From an uncultured Gammaproteobacteria bacterium (GTDB lineage Bacteria; Pseudomonadota; Gammaproteobacteria; GCA-002705445; GCA-002716945), in assembly GCA_913043035.1 (NCBI GenBank), contig CAJWMM010000037.1:1-6119 (forward strand): a DNA stretch of 6,119 nt, in the 5' to 3' direction. Shown piece by piece: positions 4,822 through 6,119 of this stretch. Position 1 is the stretch's first letter. Every line of letters starts with the position of its first letter. The notes beneath the pieces are model-generated. The model was not told the DNA's origin, made no database searches, and was given only the letters and a program-made list of their open reading frames with translations. The position numbers and the translations under genes were made by a program.

Positions 4822-6021
4822 TTAATTGATTGCAGTAACTTTGTTTTCGGATAAAATCTTTATTGCTTCAAACAGCTGTTTATCTTTTTCATGTGGCTCA
4901 GGTAAGCTAACAACATCATCTTCTGATGGCTCGACAATAACATCGGGAATGATTCCATTCTCATGTATATCTTTGCCAAGTGGAGTGTAGTACTTTGCCG
5001 TCGTCAATTTAAGTGCTGAACCATCAGAGAGTTCTTGAATTGTTTGAACTGACGCTTTTCCGTAAGATTTAGTTCCTAGTATAGTAGCTCTCTTATTATC
5101 TTGTAATGCACCGGCGACAATCTCAGATGCAGAAGCTGATCCTTCATTTATAAGTACAACAAGTGACATTCCATTTGATATATCTCTAGCTGTTGCTTCA
5201 TATTTCAATTCAGAGTTCGATGATCTCCCTTTAGTTTCTACGATTTTACCATTTTGCAAAAATAAATCGCTTATTCCTACTGCTGCCCCAAGAACACCAC
5301 CTGGATTATTTCTTAAGTCAACTATCAAACCTTGCAATTTATTATTTGATTCCTTATTAAGTTTATAGAAGGCTGTTTGTAGATCACTTGTAGAGTTTGA
5401 CTGAAAATTAGATAATCTAATATATCCGATATTATTTTTAAATATTTTAGTTTTTATTCCTTTACTTATAATAATTTCTCTCTGAATCATAAGGATGATA
5501 GGCTTGTTTTCTTTCTTTCTTAAAATTGTTACCTCAACGCTCGTTCCAGGCTCACCCCTCATCAATTTTACAGCATCATTAATTGGTACATCCTTAAGGT
5601 CTTTGTCATCAACTTTGATAATCATATCGCCTGCAAGAATACCAGCTCTCATAGCAGGAGTATCATCGATCGGTGATATTACTTTAATGTAACTATCCTC
5701 TTGGGTGATTTCTATGCCAAGCCCACCAAATCGACCAGTAGTGCCTATTTTTAGTTCATCGAAGTCATCTTTGCTTAAAAAATCAGAGTGAGGATCTAGG
5801 CCATTTACCATGCCTTGTATAGCGTTTTTGAACAGCTCATCATCATTTACTTCGTCAACATATTGCTCCTTTATGCGTTTGAATATGTCTACAAACTGCT
5901 CTATATCCTCTATAGGAACCTCATCTGAGGCATGTATTATAGATCTATCAGAAACATAGCTACTATTACCTATCAAAAATAGTGCAATTAGAAACAACGA
6001 TATTTTAAAAAAATCTCTCAT
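4822..6021 (-). CDS. ctpA: carboxy-terminal processing protease, S41 family
   Basis: This 399-residue periplasmic serine protease starts with a signal sequence (hydrophobic residues about 7-18). Next come a helical region containing GLDPHSDFLS (74-83), a PDZ domain at about residues 95-180 with a GGLGIEI ligand-binding loop, and the S41 catalytic core. The Ser-Lys dyad is S297 (in EGSASASEI) and K322 (in SYGKASVQ) with Q326; the 25-residue Ser-Lys spacing matches known CtpA/Prc enzymes. NNPGG (238-242) is also typical. It trims or degrades envelope proteins from their C-terminus and in Gram-negatives is often involved in turnover of peptidoglycan hydrolases. The C-terminal region after the core is short, as in the CtpA rather than the larger Prc group. 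It lies 20 bp upstream of the lipoprotein hydrolase gene. The start was chosen because the signal peptide begins there; no Shine-Dalgarno site is visible. Confidence 0.95.
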   Translation of the reverse strand: MRDFFKISLFLIALFLIGNSSYVSDRSIIHASDEVPIEDIEQFVDIFKRIKEQYVDEVNDDELFKNAIQGMVNGLDPHSDFLSKDDFDELKIGTTGRFGGLGIEITQEDSYIKVISPIDDTPAMRAGILAGDMIIKVDDKDLKDVPINDAVKLMRGEPGTSVEVTILRKKENKPIILMIQREIIISKGIKTKIFKNNIGYIRLSNFQSNSTSDLQTAFYKLNKESNNKLQGLIVDLRNNPGGVLGAAVGISDLFLQNGKIVETKGRSSNSELKYEATARDISNGMSLVVLINEGSASASEIVAGALQDNKRATILGTKSYGKASVQTIQELSDGSALKLTTAKYYTPLGKDIHENGIIPDVIVEPSEDDVVSLPEPHEKDKQLFEAIKILSENKVTAIN

Positions 6022-6048
6022 ATCAAAAAATCTGAAGTTTAGTGCTTT

Positions 6049-6077
6049 ATTATCTTATTAGTTTTGTCTAATATAGA
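6049..6077 (-). promoter_or_regulatory. tentative promoter for ctpA
   Basis: Read on the minus strand, GATAAT (6049-6054) is a fair -10 box and would give a leader of about 20 nt. The element 17 bp upstream, TCTATA (6072-6077), is a poor -35 (3/6). A TAGACA nearby is a better -35 but too close to the -10. The region is almost pure A/T, so the assignment is weak. Confidence 0.2.
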
Positions 6078-6104
6078 TATATTAATAAATAATTATATAT
6101 CTAC

Positions 6105-6119
6105 ATGGAAACTGAAAAT
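6105..6119 (+). CDS. possible start of a divergent gene, cut by the window edge
   Basis: ATG at 6105 opens a frame reading MET-EN to the window end. The roughly 80-bp AT-rich gap to ctpA would suit a divergent promoter region. There is no Shine-Dalgarno site in front of it and five codons are far too few to judge, so this could be chance. Confidence 0.2.

Noticed and set aside
5495..5692. 65-residue plus-strand open frame inside ctpA
   Set aside because: It is antisense to the PDZ domain of CtpA; the apparent hydrophobicity reflects the complementary codons.

Overview
The window is clearly AT-rich, with short intergenic gaps, convergent genes that touch or overlap, and Gram-negative export signals (a lipobox lipoprotein, Sec-type signal peptides). 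This fits a streamlined, probably aquatic or marine proteobacterium. A SAR86-like gammaproteobacterium is a plausible guess, but nothing here is taxonomically decisive. There are no mobile elements, CRISPR arrays, rRNAs or tRNAs that I can see.

Left to right: the 3' end of a HIT-family nucleotide hydrolase (1-114, +) runs directly into a small cytoplasmic protein of unknown function (115-501, +; stop TAG followed at once by ATG). Next is a minus-strand two-gene operon, a short-chain dehydrogenase (1078-1809) and an HAD-IB phosphatase (491-1081), joined by an ATGA overlap. Both resemble enzymes of polyprenyl-phosphate arabinofuranose (DprE2-type) chemistry. A small secreted four-cysteine protein of unknown function (1912-2325, +) is transcribed divergently from that operon. 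A methylthioadenosine phosphorylase (2322-3194, -) and a bacterioferritin-like ferritin (3373-3810, +) diverge from a shared 178-bp promoter region. The right third is a minus-strand pair: the S41 carboxy-terminal processing protease CtpA (4822-6021), then an outer-membrane lipoprotein of the dienelactone hydrolase / alpha-beta hydrolase family (3815-4801). The last 15 bases may be the start of another plus-strand gene.

Functionally these are mostly housekeeping or salvage genes: methionine/adenine salvage (MTAP), iron storage (ferritin-like), envelope proteolysis (CtpA) and nucleotide clean-up (HIT). The SDR-HAD pair is the most suggestive part, because it looks like half of a four-enzyme lipid-linked sugar pathway without its oxidase and prenyltransferase partners beside it. 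I do not see strong evidence for a wholly new system. The points worth a second look are that split pathway, the purine specificity and start codon of the MTAP, a non-canonical ferroxidase position in the ferritin, a cysteine-rich insertion in the lipoprotein hydrolase, two unrecognised small proteins, and initiation without Shine-Dalgarno signals for several minus-strand genes.
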